DNA from: Dickeya zeae NCPPB 2538
GTDB lineage: Bacteria > Pseudomonadota > Gammaproteobacteria > Enterobacterales > Enterobacteriaceae
Direction of reading: 5' to 3'
NCBI RefSeq assembly: GCF_000406165.1
Contig: NZ_CM001977.1
Span: 4,361,174-4,425,173, forward strand
Length of the DNA stretch: 64,000 bases
Positions 26,248-35,511 of this stretch are shown piece after piece. The notes under the pieces were generated by a model. That model saw only the letters and a program-made list of their open reading frames with translations. It was not told the DNA's origin and ran no database searches. A program made the translations under genes and the position numbers. How positions within the stretch are numbered: the first letter of the stretch is position 1; every line of letters begins with the position of its first letter.

Positions 26248-28251
26248 ATGGTCGAACAATTAATACAAAAAAAGACGATGAGTATCCGCACCCAGATGCT
26301 GTTAACGGGCTTATTAACGATAGCACTCGGTTTCACCGTCACCATCGGAGTATTGAGTTGGCAGTCCAGCCGCGAGCAAAAATCTTTATCTGAGAGATAT
26401 TTACAGAAAATTGCCCAAAGTGAAGCTCTGAAAATTCAGCAGAAACTCAATTATGACCGTGACGTAGCTCATAATCTTGGGCAAGCATTAATTTCGCTGC
26501 CAGCCGCTGGCATTAAAGACCGTGCCGTCGTCGATAAGGTGACAGAATATGCCCTGCGGGACAATCCAGATTACCTCTCGATTTCGGTCATTTTTGAAGA
26601 TAATGCCTTTGACGGGCGTGATGCTGAATTTATCAATAAACCGGGTCAGCCGCCCAAAGGCCGCTATGCATGGTTTGTCGACCGGGATTCGGCTGGCAAT
26701 TATAAAATGAACCCACTGCTTTCCTACCTAACGCCCGGTCAGGGCGATTACTATTTGCTACCGCAAAAAAGCCAGAAAGATACATTAATCGAACCTTATT
26801 CGTATGCCTATAACGGGGTTCCAACGCTGTTGACATCGGTAGCAGCGCCAATGATGTCTCAGGGAAAACTGTTTGGTGTGATCACGGCAGATATTTCCCT
26901 TGCATCATTACAGCAAACCGTTAATCAAATTAAACCCTGGTCAGGCAGCGGTTACGCGATGCTGCTCTCCAGTGCGGGCAAAGTGGTTTCTTATCCGGAT
27001 AAATCGATGACGAGCAAGGTCTGGAGCGAGAAAACGGATAGTCTCACCTCAGCTGTGGTGCAACGTGATGATGCGCTGCTAGGCGAAAAAGCGCTGGTGA
27101 CCTGGTACCCCATCACCATCGGCAACAGTACAGATAAATGGTATCTGGGTATCATCGCGCCGGTGAATAAAGTCATGGAGGCTGCCCAACAACAGTTAAT
27201 CAATGCCTTGATTCTCATGGTGATCAGCATCCTGCTAGTCAGCGCGTTGCTGGGAGTGACCTTCAGTCGGAAAGTACTTAAACCACTTGGCGGCGAACCT
27301 CTCGAAGCGGCCACCATTGCGCTGTCGGTTGCGAACGGTCAACTCAACAATACGATTGCGATAAAACCGAATGATCGCAGCAGCCTGTTTTTCGCGCTAC
27401 ACACCATGCAATCACAGCTACGACAGGTTGTGGCACAAATCAAAGAAGCGGGTGACGCAGTACATCAAGGCGCGGCGGAGATAGCCAGCGGTAACACGAA
27501 TCTCGCCTCACGCACAGAACAACAAGCAGCTGCATTGGAGCAAACAGCAGCCAGCATGGAGCAGATAACAGCAACAGTGAAACACAATGCCAACAATGCT
27601 CATCAGGCTACGGCATTAACAGAAAACGCCACACAAATTGCCCGTCGCGGGGAAACACTGGTCGGCCAGGTGGTTCAGACGATGGCGCAGATTGACGATA
27701 GCGCGAAAAAGATTGGCGACATCACCACCATGATCAACAGTATTGCTTTCCAGACTAACATCCTGGCGCTGAACGCGGCGGTTGAAGCCGCTCGCGCAGG
27801 CGAACAAGGCAGGGGATTCGCAGTGGTGGCGTCGGAAGTTCGCAGTCTGGCGCAACGCAGCGCCAACGCCGTGAAAGAGATCGCCGCACTTATCGAAGAA
27901 TCCAGCCAGCGTGTTGAGAATGGCGTACAACTTGTGAACGATGCCGGTAAAACCATGCAGGAAATGACCCACGCCGTCAGTTCGGTACAAACCATTATCA
28001 ATGAGATTGTTAATGCCTCGGATGAGCAGGCGAAAGGGATCAGCCAGGTGACCATTGCCGTGAATGAGATGGACGGTGTAACACAGCAAAACTCGGCGCT
28101 GGTGCAGCAGATGTCTGCCGCAACCGGCTCGCTGGAGGAACAAGCCATGCTGTTGGCTCAGACAATAGAGCATTTCCATTTAGAACAATACGGTCATTCA
28201 GAGCGTCGCGTTCCGTCGAGGTCGCAACACGCATTACCTAAAACGATATAA
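26248..28251 (+). CDS. Methyl-accepting chemotaxis protein (dCache-type sensor)
   Basis: A 667-residue chemoreceptor. A first membrane helix (TGLLTIALGFTVTIGVLSW) is followed by a large periplasmic double-Cache sensor of about 270 residues with the segments GRYAWFVDRDSAGNY and GDYYLLPQKSQKDTLIEPYSYAYNG. A second helix (LILMVISILLVSALLGVTF), a HAMP region and a signalling domain come next; the hairpin tip is IAFQTNILALNAAVEAARAGEQGRGFAVVASEVR. There is no C-terminal CheR/CheB-binding pentapeptide. The start at 26248 is chosen for AGGAG at good distance; an upstream in-frame start is less likely. It is closely similar in layout to the receptor at 49999-52005. The ligand is unknown. Confidence 0.9.
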   Translation: MVEQLIQKKTMSIRTQMLLTGLLTIALGFTVTIGVLSWQSSREQKSLSERYLQKIAQSEALKIQQKLNYDRDVAHNLGQALISLPAAGIKDRAVVDKVTEYALRDNPDYLSISVIFEDNAFDGRDAEFINKPGQPPKGRYAWFVDRDSAGNYKMNPLLSYLTPGQGDYYLLPQKSQKDTLIEPYSYAYNGVPTLLTSVAAPMMSQGKLFGVITADISLASLQQTVNQIKPWSGSGYAMLLSSAGKVVSYPDKSMTSKVWSEKTDSLTSAVVQRDDALLGEKALVTWYPITIGNSTDKWYLGIIAPVNKVMEAAQQQLINALILMVISILLVSALLGVTFSRKVLKPLGGEPLEAATIALSVANGQLNNTIAIKPNDRSSLFFALHTMQSQLRQVVAQIKEAGDAVHQGAAEIASGNTNLASRTEQQAAALEQTAASMEQITATVKHNANNAHQATALTENATQIARRGETLVGQVVQTMAQIDDSAKKIGDITTMINSIAFQTNILALNAAVEAARAGEQGRGFAVVASEVRSLAQRSANAVKEIAALIEESSQRVENGVQLVNDAGKTMQEMTHAVSSVQTIINEIVNASDEQAKGISQVTIAVNEMDGVTQQNSALVQQMSAATGSLEEQAMLLAQTIEHFHLEQYGHSERRVPSRSQHALPKTI

Positions 28252-28830
28252 ACCACAGGAACACGCTGCCCGGTGACTGTCTGGCAATTCATAGCTGGAC
28301 GCTCACCGGGTCGGCGCATCGATCGGCACATCGAATAGATAGAGAAGCCTTTGAGTTGGGCTGCATCCCGGCGCGGTTATACATTATACATATTACGGGA
28401 TGCTACCGTTCGTTACTGCGTAACCGATTTTTCCCCACACCATTCAAAATACTTTATTTAAATAACTTTAAAAAATTATTTTTCCATCCGTCATTCGCGT
28501 GTTAACTTTATATAACACTGCATCAACCCTTCCATATAAATATTCCACCCACGATATTCACAAACTAATTTTAATTACAAAATGGCTAATTAAGCTACTT
28601 AAAAATGAATTGCTGTGCGGTTCACAATTCCCTAATATTTGCAGTGAACAACTATTATTTTTAACATTTCTCCATGCTAGATTACTTGCCATATTACTAT
28701 AAAAATAACATCGCATCCGTCTTTGATGGTGCAGCACGTGACTACGTGCTTTGCATCCTGACTAAGTTTCCACGTATTGCAGAGCAAGCTGCTTATCTCT
28801 GTCCTATGCCGCTACAACAGGGTGAATATA
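28252..28830. other. Intergenic region before the 2-hydroxycarboxylate transporter
   Basis: An AT-rich gap of about 580 bases. A GC-rich hairpin (CCCGGTGA 28269-28276 / TCACCGGG 28303-28310) follows the chemoreceptor but lacks a T run. The rest probably holds the promoter and regulator sites of the carrier gene. The plus-strand frame at 28499-28702 is not credible as a gene. Confidence 0.5.
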
Positions 28831-30174
28831 ATGAAAAATATTGAAACTGAAATCATGAGCGATAACACGCTCGCCACCACCGCACCATCAGGCTTACTGG
28901 AAAGCCTGAATAAAGCCCGTATCGGATCAGTGCCTTTTATTCTCTTCCTGGTCATTTCCGCTGTTGTTTTTATTGCCTCTTATGCCAGCTATTTGCCTAA
29001 GAATATGATCGGCGGATTCGCTGTGATTATGACCATGGGCTTCCTGTTGGCGTATATCGGCCAGCGGATTCCCGTTCTGAAAGAAATCGGCGGCCCGGCC
29101 ATTCTCTGCCTGATGGTGCCGTCAGTTCTGGTGTATTTTCATCTGTTCAACGCCAACACGTTGGATACCGTCAAGCTGTTGATGAAAGACGCCAACTTCC
29201 TTTATTTCGTTATCGCCAGTCTGGTTGTCGGCAGTATTCTGGGTATGAACCGCGTTATCCTGATTCAGGGGATGATCCGCATGTTCATTCCGCTGGTGGT
29301 GGGTACCGCCACGGCCGTCATTACCGGTTTGCTGGTGGGTAAACTGTTTGGCTACAGCTTCTATCACACCTTCTTCTTCATCATCGTGCCGATTATCGGT
29401 GGCGGTATCGGTGAAGGTATCCTGCCGCTATCGCTGGCCTACTCCGCTATCCTTGGTCACGCACCGGATGTGTATGTCGCCCAACTGGCCCCAGCTGCCG
29501 TAGTCGGCAACATTTTCGCCATCATTTGCGCCGGTGTACTGGCTCGTATCGGTGTATTGCGCAGTGACCTGAATGGTAACGGCAACCTGGTGCGCAACGA
29601 GGCGGATAACGCGTTGTTTGCCATAAAAGACACACCGAAGACGGTGGATTTCCACCTGATGGGCGGCGGCCTGCTGTTGATCTGTACCTTCTTCATCGTG
29701 GGTGGGCTGTTTGAAAAAGTGCTGCACATTCCCGGTCCGGTACTGATGATCCTGATCGCGGTATTGTGCAAATACGGCCGTATTATCCCTTCAAGCATGG
29801 AAACCGGTGCCAATAGCTTCTATAAATTCGTGTCCAGTTCACTGGTGTGGCCGCTGATGATCGGTCTCGGTATGCTGTACGTACCGCTGGAAAGCGTGGT
29901 CGCGGTCTTCTCCGTGGGTTACGTGGTGGTGTGTGGCTCGGTGGTGCTTTCAATGGCGCTGGTCAGCTTCTTCATCGCCCCGTACCTGAAAATGTACCCG
30001 GTTGAAGCCTCCATCGTGACCAGTTGCCACAGTGGCCTGGGCGGTACCGGCGACGTCGCAATCCTGTCGGCCTCCAACCGTATGTCACTGATGCCGTTCG
30101 CGCAAATCGCCACCCGTATCGGCGGTGCTTCTACCGTGATCGCAGCGACCCTGTTGTTGGGCTGGCTGGTGTAA
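28831..30174 (+). CDS. 2-hydroxycarboxylate (citrate/malate) sodium symporter family protein
   Basis: This 447-residue protein belongs to the 2-HCT family (CitS, MaeN, CimH), which transports citrate, malate or related hydroxy acids with sodium or protons. The two reentrant-loop motifs with GGxG are present: PIIGGGIGEGILPLS and SGLGGTGDVAILSAS. About 11 membrane helices are visible. The start at 28831 follows AGGGTGA; a start 8 codons later is also possible. It converges on dcuS-dcuR, so regulation by that pair is plausible. The exact substrate cannot be set from sequence; malate or citrate are equally possible. Confidence 0.87.
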   Translation: MKNIETEIMSDNTLATTAPSGLLESLNKARIGSVPFILFLVISAVVFIASYASYLPKNMIGGFAVIMTMGFLLAYIGQRIPVLKEIGGPAILCLMVPSVLVYFHLFNANTLDTVKLLMKDANFLYFVIASLVVGSILGMNRVILIQGMIRMFIPLVVGTATAVITGLLVGKLFGYSFYHTFFFIIVPIIGGGIGEGILPLSLAYSAILGHAPDVYVAQLAPAAVVGNIFAIICAGVLARIGVLRSDLNGNGNLVRNEADNALFAIKDTPKTVDFHLMGGGLLLICTFFIVGGLFEKVLHIPGPVLMILIAVLCKYGRIIPSSMETGANSFYKFVSSSLVWPLMIGLGMLYVPLESVVAVFSVGYVVVCGSVVLSMALVSFFIAPYLKMYPVEASIVTSCHSGLGGTGDVAILSASNRMSLMPFAQIATRIGGASTVIAATLLLGWLV

Positions 30175-30200
30175 TCCAATCCACTGATTGCCATACCACA

Positions 30201-30221
30201 AGGCCACGGATTCCGTGGCCT
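30201..30221 (+). terminator. Terminator of the 2-HCT transporter gene
   Basis: AGGCCACGGA / TCCGTGGCCT stem followed by TTTTTCGTTTT; a standard intrinsic terminator 26 bases past the stop codon. Confidence 0.9.
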
Positions 30222-30243
30222 TTTTCGTTTTATACATCCAAAC

Positions 30244-30266
30244 AACCACCTCCTAAGGAGGTGGTT
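30244..30266. repeat. Perfect palindrome carrying ribosome-binding and anti-ribosome-binding sequences
   Basis: Arms AACCACCTCCT and AGGAGGTGGTT are perfect reverse complements around a single A. One arm contains CACCTCCT, the anti-Shine-Dalgarno sequence of 16S rRNA, and the other its complement AGGAGGTG. It lies between the two converging terminators with no gene at hand. Confidence 0.8.
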
Positions 30267-30283
30267 TAACGCTGACAATAAAA

Positions 30284-30304
30284 AAGCCACGTCGTGCGTG
30301 GCTT
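30284..30304 (-). terminator. Terminator of dcuS-dcuR
   Basis: AAGCCACG / CGTGGCTT stem with a 5-base loop; on the minus strand it is followed by TTTTTATTG, 24 bases after the dcuR stop. Confidence 0.85.
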
Positions 30305-30327
30305 GGTCGCGTTGATGTTGCGTGATG

Positions 30328-31050
30328 TTACTCGCAGTACTGACGCAGGGCGTCCTGCTTTTCCGGCAACAGTCGGTAGAGATAAACCGGACGACCAGTG
30401 GAACCGTAGAGAATATTGGTATCGAGAATACCGGTATCTGCCAGGTAGATCAGATACTTACGGCAGGATACGCGCGAAATGCCGATGGCATTGGCTAACA
30501 TCTCCGTGGAGAATTCTGCCCCTTGGTTGCCTTCAATCCACTCACAGACGGTACGCAATGTCAGGCTGGTCAGCCCTTTCGGTAATTTTTTGCGCTCCAC
30601 CACGGGTGTGCCGCTGGTGCGACGGATCAGGTTATCGATATCTGACTGTGCTACAAACTCACGGTGCTTGAGCAGATTGGCCTCTTCCCGATAAGCCGTC
30701 AGCGCCTGCTCGAAACGCGCGAACTGGAACGGTTTGATCAGGTAATCCACCACGCCGTAGTGCAGCGCTTTTTTGATGGTATACACATCGCTGGCCGACG
30801 AAATAATGATGACATCGGTGTGTTCGCTAAATTCACGGATGGTGGGCAGCAAATCCAAACCATTATCCTGCTGCATGTAGATATCCAGCAGCACCAGATC
30901 AATCTCGCAGTCCGGCTGCATCAGCAGATTTCGCGCTTGCTGCAATGTCGGCACTGTCGCATAGCAGCTAAACCCGGAAATCTGATTCAGATAACACTTA
31001 TTCAACTCCGCCACCATGGCGTCGTCATCAACGATCAGTACATTTATCAT
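30328..31050 (-). CDS. dcuR: C4-dicarboxylate response regulator DcuR
   Basis: This 240-residue CitB-family response regulator has a receiver domain with the acidic pocket DDD, the phospho-acceptor in LLDIYMQQDNGLDLLP and the conserved lysine in YLIKPFQ. A C-terminal HTH includes EFSTEMLANAIGISRVSCRKYL. It is very close to E. coli DcuR (start MINVLIVDDDAMVAELN, end LRQYCE). The start is the ATG at 31050 rather than the TTG two codons upstream. It begins 12 bases after the dcuS stop. In E. coli DcuR activates dctA, dcuB and fumarate respiration genes. Confidence 0.92.
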   Translation of the reverse strand: MINVLIVDDDAMVAELNKCYLNQISGFSCYATVPTLQQARNLLMQPDCEIDLVLLDIYMQQDNGLDLLPTIREFSEHTDVIIISSASDVYTIKKALHYGVVDYLIKPFQFARFEQALTAYREEANLLKHREFVAQSDIDNLIRRTSGTPVVERKKLPKGLTSLTLRTVCEWIEGNQGAEFSTEMLANAIGISRVSCRKYLIYLADTGILDTNILYGSTGRPVYLYRLLPEKQDALRQYCE

Positions 31051-31062
31051 GGTCAAATTGCC

Positions 31063-32676
31063 TTAATCATGGTCAAACTGCCTTGCTTGATACGGGATAT
31101 TCACAAAAAACTGGGTGTAAACGTCCGGTTCGGATTCAAAATCGATAGTCCCACCGATTTTCTCAAGACTCTGTCGGGTGAGATACAAGCCAATACCGCG
31201 TCCGGAGCCTTTGGTGGAAAACCCTTCCTGATAAATGCGCTGCTGAATATCCGGCGCAATACCCGGCCCATCATCGCTGACCGTGCAGTGTAACTGCCCA
31301 TCCTGATGATGAAATGTCACCGTAATTTCTCGATTATCCAGACCAGATAATGCGTCCATCGCATTTTCGATCAGATTGCCCAACACGGTAATCAATTCAT
31401 TGGTGGCCTGAGAGTCGTCGGTATCCGGCAACAGGCTGTCTTCGCTGATGGATAACGTGACGCCCAGATCCCGCGCCCGGTTGATTTTACCCAACAGGAA
31501 CCCGGCAATCACCGGTGATTTTACTTTTCGAATAATCGAACCGATTTCCGCCTGATAATTATTGGCGGTTTTTAAAATATATTCTTCCAACTGCGGGTAA
31601 TATTTCAGATGCAGCATGCCGAGAATCACATGCAGCTTGTTCATGAATTCATGCGACTGGGCACGCAAGGCATCGGCGTAATAGGACATCCCGGTCAAAC
31701 GTTGCAGCAACTGGCTGACTTCCGTTTTATCGCGGAAGGTCGCAATCGCACCGATAATATCGCCCTTCACCACCACCGGTACGGTGTTGATGAGCAGCAA
31801 ATTGCCGTTGAAATTGATTTCTTCATCCTGGCGCGGCGCGCCAGAGGCCAGCACCTTTTCCAGGTTCATCAGTGCTGGCCAGCGGCTAATGGTACTGCCG
31901 ATAGCCAGCGTTTCGCCGGAGCCGTGCTGGCTGAAGAGCCGTTTGGCTTCGTCATTGATGATAGTGACGCGCAGGTCGGTATCGACAGCGATCACCCCTT
32001 CCTTGAGTTGTTTGAGCATCGCGTTACGTTGCTCGAACAGGTTGGAAATTTCGAACGGCTCAAAACCCAGCATGATGCGTTTAAGGGTTTTCACCAGGAA
32101 ATAGGTACCCAGCAGACCGACCAGCGCACCAAACAGAATAGTCCAGGGGATAATCCAGCGATTTTCGTTGATGACCGACTGCACGCTCGACAGTGAAATC
32201 CCAACAGCCACGACGCCAAGCTGGTGGTTATTTTCATCAAACACCGGCGTAAACACACGCAGCGCCGGGTCGAGTACCCCACGGTTCACCGCCGTATTCT
32301 CCAGCCCCAGCAACGCCGGGTAAAGATCATCACCGATAAAGTGACGACCGATCTGCTCCGGCTCCGGGTGGGAATGACGAATGCCGCCCATATCGGTCAC
32401 GATCACAAACAACAAATGGTTACGGCTTTTCACATTCTCGGAAAAGCGCTGCACCAGCGCCGGGTCACCGATACCTTTGAGCTCATCCACCACGATCGGC
32501 GAATTGGCGACGGTGCGGGCAACCGCAAAAGCCTTATCTTTGAGATGTGCTTCAGTGAGTTCGGTAATGCGAAAAAACAGCAGCGCATACACCACCAGCA
32601 AGACGGAGCCGATCACCGCCGACACCATCAGGATGACCGAGGTACCTAATTTCAGCGGTGTCTTTTTTTTACCCAT
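31063..32676 (-). CDS. dcuS: C4-dicarboxylate sensor kinase DcuS
   Basis: This 537-residue membrane sensor kinase has a first helix (SVILMVSAVIGSVLLVVYALLFF), a periplasmic Cache domain, a second helix, a cytoplasmic PAS region and a CitA/DcuS-type kinase. The kinase carries phospho-histidine motif SHEFMNKLHVILGMLHL, N box NLIENAMDAL and G boxes DDGPGIAP and GSGRGIGLYL. Ligand residues known from E. coli DcuS are conserved: Arg and His in IRHSHPE, and Arg and Phe in LRVFTPV. The start at 32676 (MGKKKTPLKLG) follows GGAGCGAG; an upstream in-frame start lacks one. It forms an operon with dcuR. Confidence 0.92.
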   Translation of the reverse strand: MGKKKTPLKLGTSVILMVSAVIGSVLLVVYALLFFRITELTEAHLKDKAFAVARTVANSPIVVDELKGIGDPALVQRFSENVKSRNHLLFVIVTDMGGIRHSHPEPEQIGRHFIGDDLYPALLGLENTAVNRGVLDPALRVFTPVFDENNHQLGVVAVGISLSSVQSVINENRWIIPWTILFGALVGLLGTYFLVKTLKRIMLGFEPFEISNLFEQRNAMLKQLKEGVIAVDTDLRVTIINDEAKRLFSQHGSGETLAIGSTISRWPALMNLEKVLASGAPRQDEEINFNGNLLLINTVPVVVKGDIIGAIATFRDKTEVSQLLQRLTGMSYYADALRAQSHEFMNKLHVILGMLHLKYYPQLEEYILKTANNYQAEIGSIIRKVKSPVIAGFLLGKINRARDLGVTLSISEDSLLPDTDDSQATNELITVLGNLIENAMDALSGLDNREITVTFHHQDGQLHCTVSDDGPGIAPDIQQRIYQEGFSTKGSGRGIGLYLTRQSLEKIGGTIDFESEPDVYTQFFVNIPYQARQFDHD

Positions 32677-32756
32677 TTCTCGCTCCGGAATTCGCATCAT
32701 CGATCCCGTTATCTTAACCTGTTCAGGCCCTTTCTGCCCGTGCTGATAACAAAACC

Positions 32757-32779
32757 GCCGCCCTTAACAGGCGGCGGAT
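32757..32779 (-). terminator. Terminator of the DASS transporter gene
   Basis: CCGCCGCC / GGCGGCGG 8-bp stem with a 7-base loop; on the minus strand followed by TTTTG. It separates the transporter from dcuS, so dcuSR should have its own promoter. Confidence 0.7.
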
Positions 32780-32805
32780 GAGTCAAACTGTCAGGCAAAA
32801 ACCAG

Positions 32806-34218
32806 TTACCACATACCCAAGACTTTCCACCACAGGCTGCCGATACCTAACCAGATAGGAATCACCACCAGTCCAACCAGAAAACCGATTTTCCACCAGG
32901 TGCCCAATGGCAGGTAACCACAACCGAACATGATCGGTGCCGGGCCGCCAGAATAATGCGTTGTCGCCATAAACAGGTTACTGAACGCAGCAAACGCCAG
33001 CACCGTTAATACCGGCGGCGCACCGGCGGCAATAGCGATCGACACGAAAATGGCGTACATGGCGCTGATGTGCGCGACCGCGCTGGCCATGAAATAATGG
33101 CTGTAGTAGTACACCAGCAACAACAGCCCCAGCATTGGCAGCCAGTGCATGCCGATAACCGCGTGACTGGCGATACCGCCCAGCCAGGCTATCAACCCCA
33201 TCTTGTTCAACTGCGTTGCCAGCATCATCAAAACGGCGAACCACACTACGGTATGCCAGGCTTCTTTCTCACCAGTGACGTCTTCCCAGCTTAACGCTCG
33301 GGTCAGCAACAGCACGCTCAAGCCACCCAGTGCGGTCAGGGTTGCATCGATATTCAGCGTCGCACCCAGCACCCAGAACACCACCAGTCCCAGGAAAACA
33401 CACAGCACAACCCACTCGTTGCGGCTCATCGGCCCCATTTCCTGCAGGCGGACTTTAGCCAGCTCACGCATTTCCGGCGTTTTCTTCAGTTCCGGCGGGT
33501 AGAAACGGTAAAGCACCAGCGGAATGACGATTAACGACAGCAGCCCCGGTACCAGCGTGGCACTCGCCCATTCGGTCCAGGTCAGGTGAACACCGAACTG
33601 GGTCGCCAGTTTGCTGATCAGCGGGTTACCGGCCATTGAGGTCATGAACATCGCCGATGTAATGGTGTTGCACTGGAAAATGGTCTGTACCAGAAACGCC
33701 CCAATACGGCGCTGTGTCCCCTGCTCTGGCGTCGAACCGTAGGCTTCAGCAATCGAACGAAACAGCGGGGTGATAATACCGCCGCAACGGGCAGAGGTTG
33801 ACGGCATCGCCGGGGAAAACAGCAGGTCGGTGAACACCAGACCGTACGCAAGCCCCAGGCTGCTGTTACCCAGTTTACTGATGAACAGAAAGCCGATACG
33901 ACGGCCGAAACCCGTCTTGATGAAGCTGCGCGAAATGAAAAATGCACAGGCAATCATCCAGATAGTCGGGTCACTAAACCCAACCAGCACATCTTTGACC
34001 GGCAGGAGTCCGAGCGCCGACACGGCGGTGATACTAAAAACGGCAATAGCGCCAAGTGGGTAGGGAGAGAGGATCAAACCGACAACGGTAGCAACAAATA
34101 TTGCCAACAGATGCCACGCTGGGGGATTCACACCTTCAGGGACGGGAATAAACCAAAATATAATGGCTATACCAAGGATAATAAAAAGCTTCACTAACCT
34201 GCTGTTATTTGCAGACAT
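32806..34218 (-). CDS. DASS-family dicarboxylate/tricarboxylate anion transporter (CitT/TtdT-like)
   Basis: This 470-residue inner-membrane carrier is of the divalent anion:sodium symporter / antiporter family. Family motifs include the SNT-like segments FSPAMPSTSARCGGIITPL and NLFMATTHYSGGPAPIMFGCGYL. About 12 hydrophobic helices are seen. CitT and TtdT of E. coli exchange citrate or tartrate for succinate. The start at 34218 (MSANNSRLVK) is preferred; an in-frame start 12 codons upstream would add non-family residues. It lies upstream of dcuS-dcuR in the same direction and is probably a DcuR target, but that is inferred only from position. Confidence 0.86.
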   Translation of the reverse strand: MSANNSRLVKLFIILGIAIIFWFIPVPEGVNPPAWHLLAIFVATVVGLILSPYPLGAIAVFSITAVSALGLLPVKDVLVGFSDPTIWMIACAFFISRSFIKTGFGRRIGFLFISKLGNSSLGLAYGLVFTDLLFSPAMPSTSARCGGIITPLFRSIAEAYGSTPEQGTQRRIGAFLVQTIFQCNTITSAMFMTSMAGNPLISKLATQFGVHLTWTEWASATLVPGLLSLIVIPLVLYRFYPPELKKTPEMRELAKVRLQEMGPMSRNEWVVLCVFLGLVVFWVLGATLNIDATLTALGGLSVLLLTRALSWEDVTGEKEAWHTVVWFAVLMMLATQLNKMGLIAWLGGIASHAVIGMHWLPMLGLLLLVYYYSHYFMASAVAHISAMYAIFVSIAIAAGAPPVLTVLAFAAFSNLFMATTHYSGGPAPIMFGCGYLPLGTWWKIGFLVGLVVIPIWLGIGSLWWKVLGMW

Positions 34219-34790
34219 ACTAACACCACTCAAGATTAAAACGAAATCAGCCACGTTTACCGGAGGCCCCGCGTTATGAGTGGAGGAGTTATTTTATTTC
34301 TTCATCACCCTTAAATTCGCTATCTGACAATCCAGATAAATAAAAAATCGCAAATAAATGCAGATAGCGGTTTTTCATCATGCCATCACCACGTTCATGA
34401 CGGGTGCGGCCTGACAAACACAACGGGTACAGCATCAGCAAAAAAAAGACGAGAAAACAATAAAGAACAGGGTGCTTTTCTCGTCCCATCAAAATCAAGT
34501 GAAGTGATCAACGAGGAAAATAGTATTATTAAAAACGGAATAAACCATTGTTATTTTAATTACTAAATAGGTTTAATAATTTACTTTTAAGAATAAAAAC
34601 GCCATTTCAAAAACAAATAAATATTTACTATTATCGTACAAAATAACAATTATTGAACATGACATTAACGATAATGTTAATGGTAATTTATCGCCGTATT
34701 TCTTTTTCACCGTGATTATTTATTGGTTTATTTCACCTGATTCGCTCATGAAGTAAAATAATTCTAAAGGGTTATTCACTATTCACCTTC

Positions 34791-34918
34791 TATACCCAAA
34801 ATAATTCGAGTTGCAGGAAGGCGGCAATCGAGCGAATCCCCAGGAGCTTACACAAGTAAGTGACTGGGGTGAGCGAGAGCAGCCAACACACCTGCAACTT
34901 GAAGTATGAAGGGTATAT
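34791..34918. repeat. ERIC repeat
   Basis: A full-length enterobacterial repetitive intergenic consensus of about 127 bases. It contains the sequences of both classic ERIC primers: AAGTAAGTGACTGGGGTGAG on the plus strand and the reverse complement of ATGTAAGCTCCTGGGGATTC with few changes. The termini TATACCC... and ...GGGTATA are inverted. Confidence 0.93.
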
Positions 34919-35004
34919 ATGAAGAAAACTATTCAGCTACCGTAAAGCGAACCACGGCCAGCCTTGAAGGAAGGCGCGGGAAGCGTGACGCGAAATGTTA
35001 AAAA

Positions 35005-35031
35005 ACCGCTCACGGACACACCGCGAGCGGT
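35005..35031 (-). terminator. Terminator of ibpB
   Basis: ACCGCTC / GAGCGGT stem with a 13-base loop, followed on the minus strand by TTTTTAAC; 23 bases past the ibpB stop. Confidence 0.85.
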
Positions 35032-35053
35032 CGGTAACAGAAGGAACAGAATG

Positions 35054-35503
35054 TTAAGCCTTATCGTCAGGCGCACTCTCATTGAGCGCGGGGACCGGTC
35101 GGCCAATAGCGATACGCTGCGGTTGCAATGCCTGCGGCACTTCGCGGATCAGATCAATATGCAGCAACCCATGCTGGAACTGGGCCTGTGACACATGCAG
35201 GTGTTCGGCCAGGGTAAAACTCAGCGTGAAGGGTTTGAACACCAGCCCTTGGTGCAAATACTGCACTTTTTTCTCTGGTAATGTCGGCGTGCCTTTCACG
35301 GTCAGACGCTGGCCTTCCACTTCAATATCCAGCTCAGACTGGCGGAATCCGGCCAGCGCCAGTGTAATGCGGTAATGGTTATCGTCGATTTTCTCGATAT
35401 TGTACGGCGGGAACTCCACGGCGTCCTGATTACCCATAGAACTGGCGAGCTTGTCAAAGCCAATCCACTGACGCAGCAGGGGGGATAAATCGTAATTACG
35501 CAT
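35054..35503 (-). CDS. ibpB: Small heat-shock protein IbpB
   Basis: IbpB is an alpha-crystallin-type holdase that keeps aggregated proteins in a refoldable state with IbpA. The protein is 149 residues with the central alpha-crystallin domain (YRITLALAGFRQSELDIEVEG...GLLHIDLIREVP). The start MRNYDLSPLLRQWIGFDKL matches E. coli IbpB. The ATG at 35503 is chosen over one two codons upstream, because AAGGAG lies 8 bases before it but only 2 before the other. It is downstream of ibpA with its own thermometer-like leader. Confidence 0.94.
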   Translation of the reverse strand: MRNYDLSPLLRQWIGFDKLASSMGNQDAVEFPPYNIEKIDDNHYRITLALAGFRQSELDIEVEGQRLTVKGTPTLPEKKVQYLHQGLVFKPFTLSFTLAEHLHVSQAQFQHGLLHIDLIREVPQALQPQRIAIGRPVPALNESAPDDKA

Positions 35504-35511
35504 ACTCATAA

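Larger units (their letters stand above)
34219..35053. other. AT-rich gap with an ERIC element
   Basis: About 830 bases lie between the DASS carrier and ibpB. The part at 34500-34780 is very AT-rich and has no gene. A complete ERIC element (34791-34918) and the ibpAB terminator (35005-35031) follow. The minus-strand frame at 34289-34498 is dismissed. Confidence 0.6.

Noticed and set aside
28499..28702. 67-codon plus-strand frame before the 2-hydroxycarboxylate carrier
   Set aside because: AT-rich intergenic sequence, no ribosome site, no family features.
34289..34498. Small minus-strand frame before the DASS carrier
   Set aside because: No ribosome site and no resemblance to a protein; it lies in the upstream region of the carrier gene.
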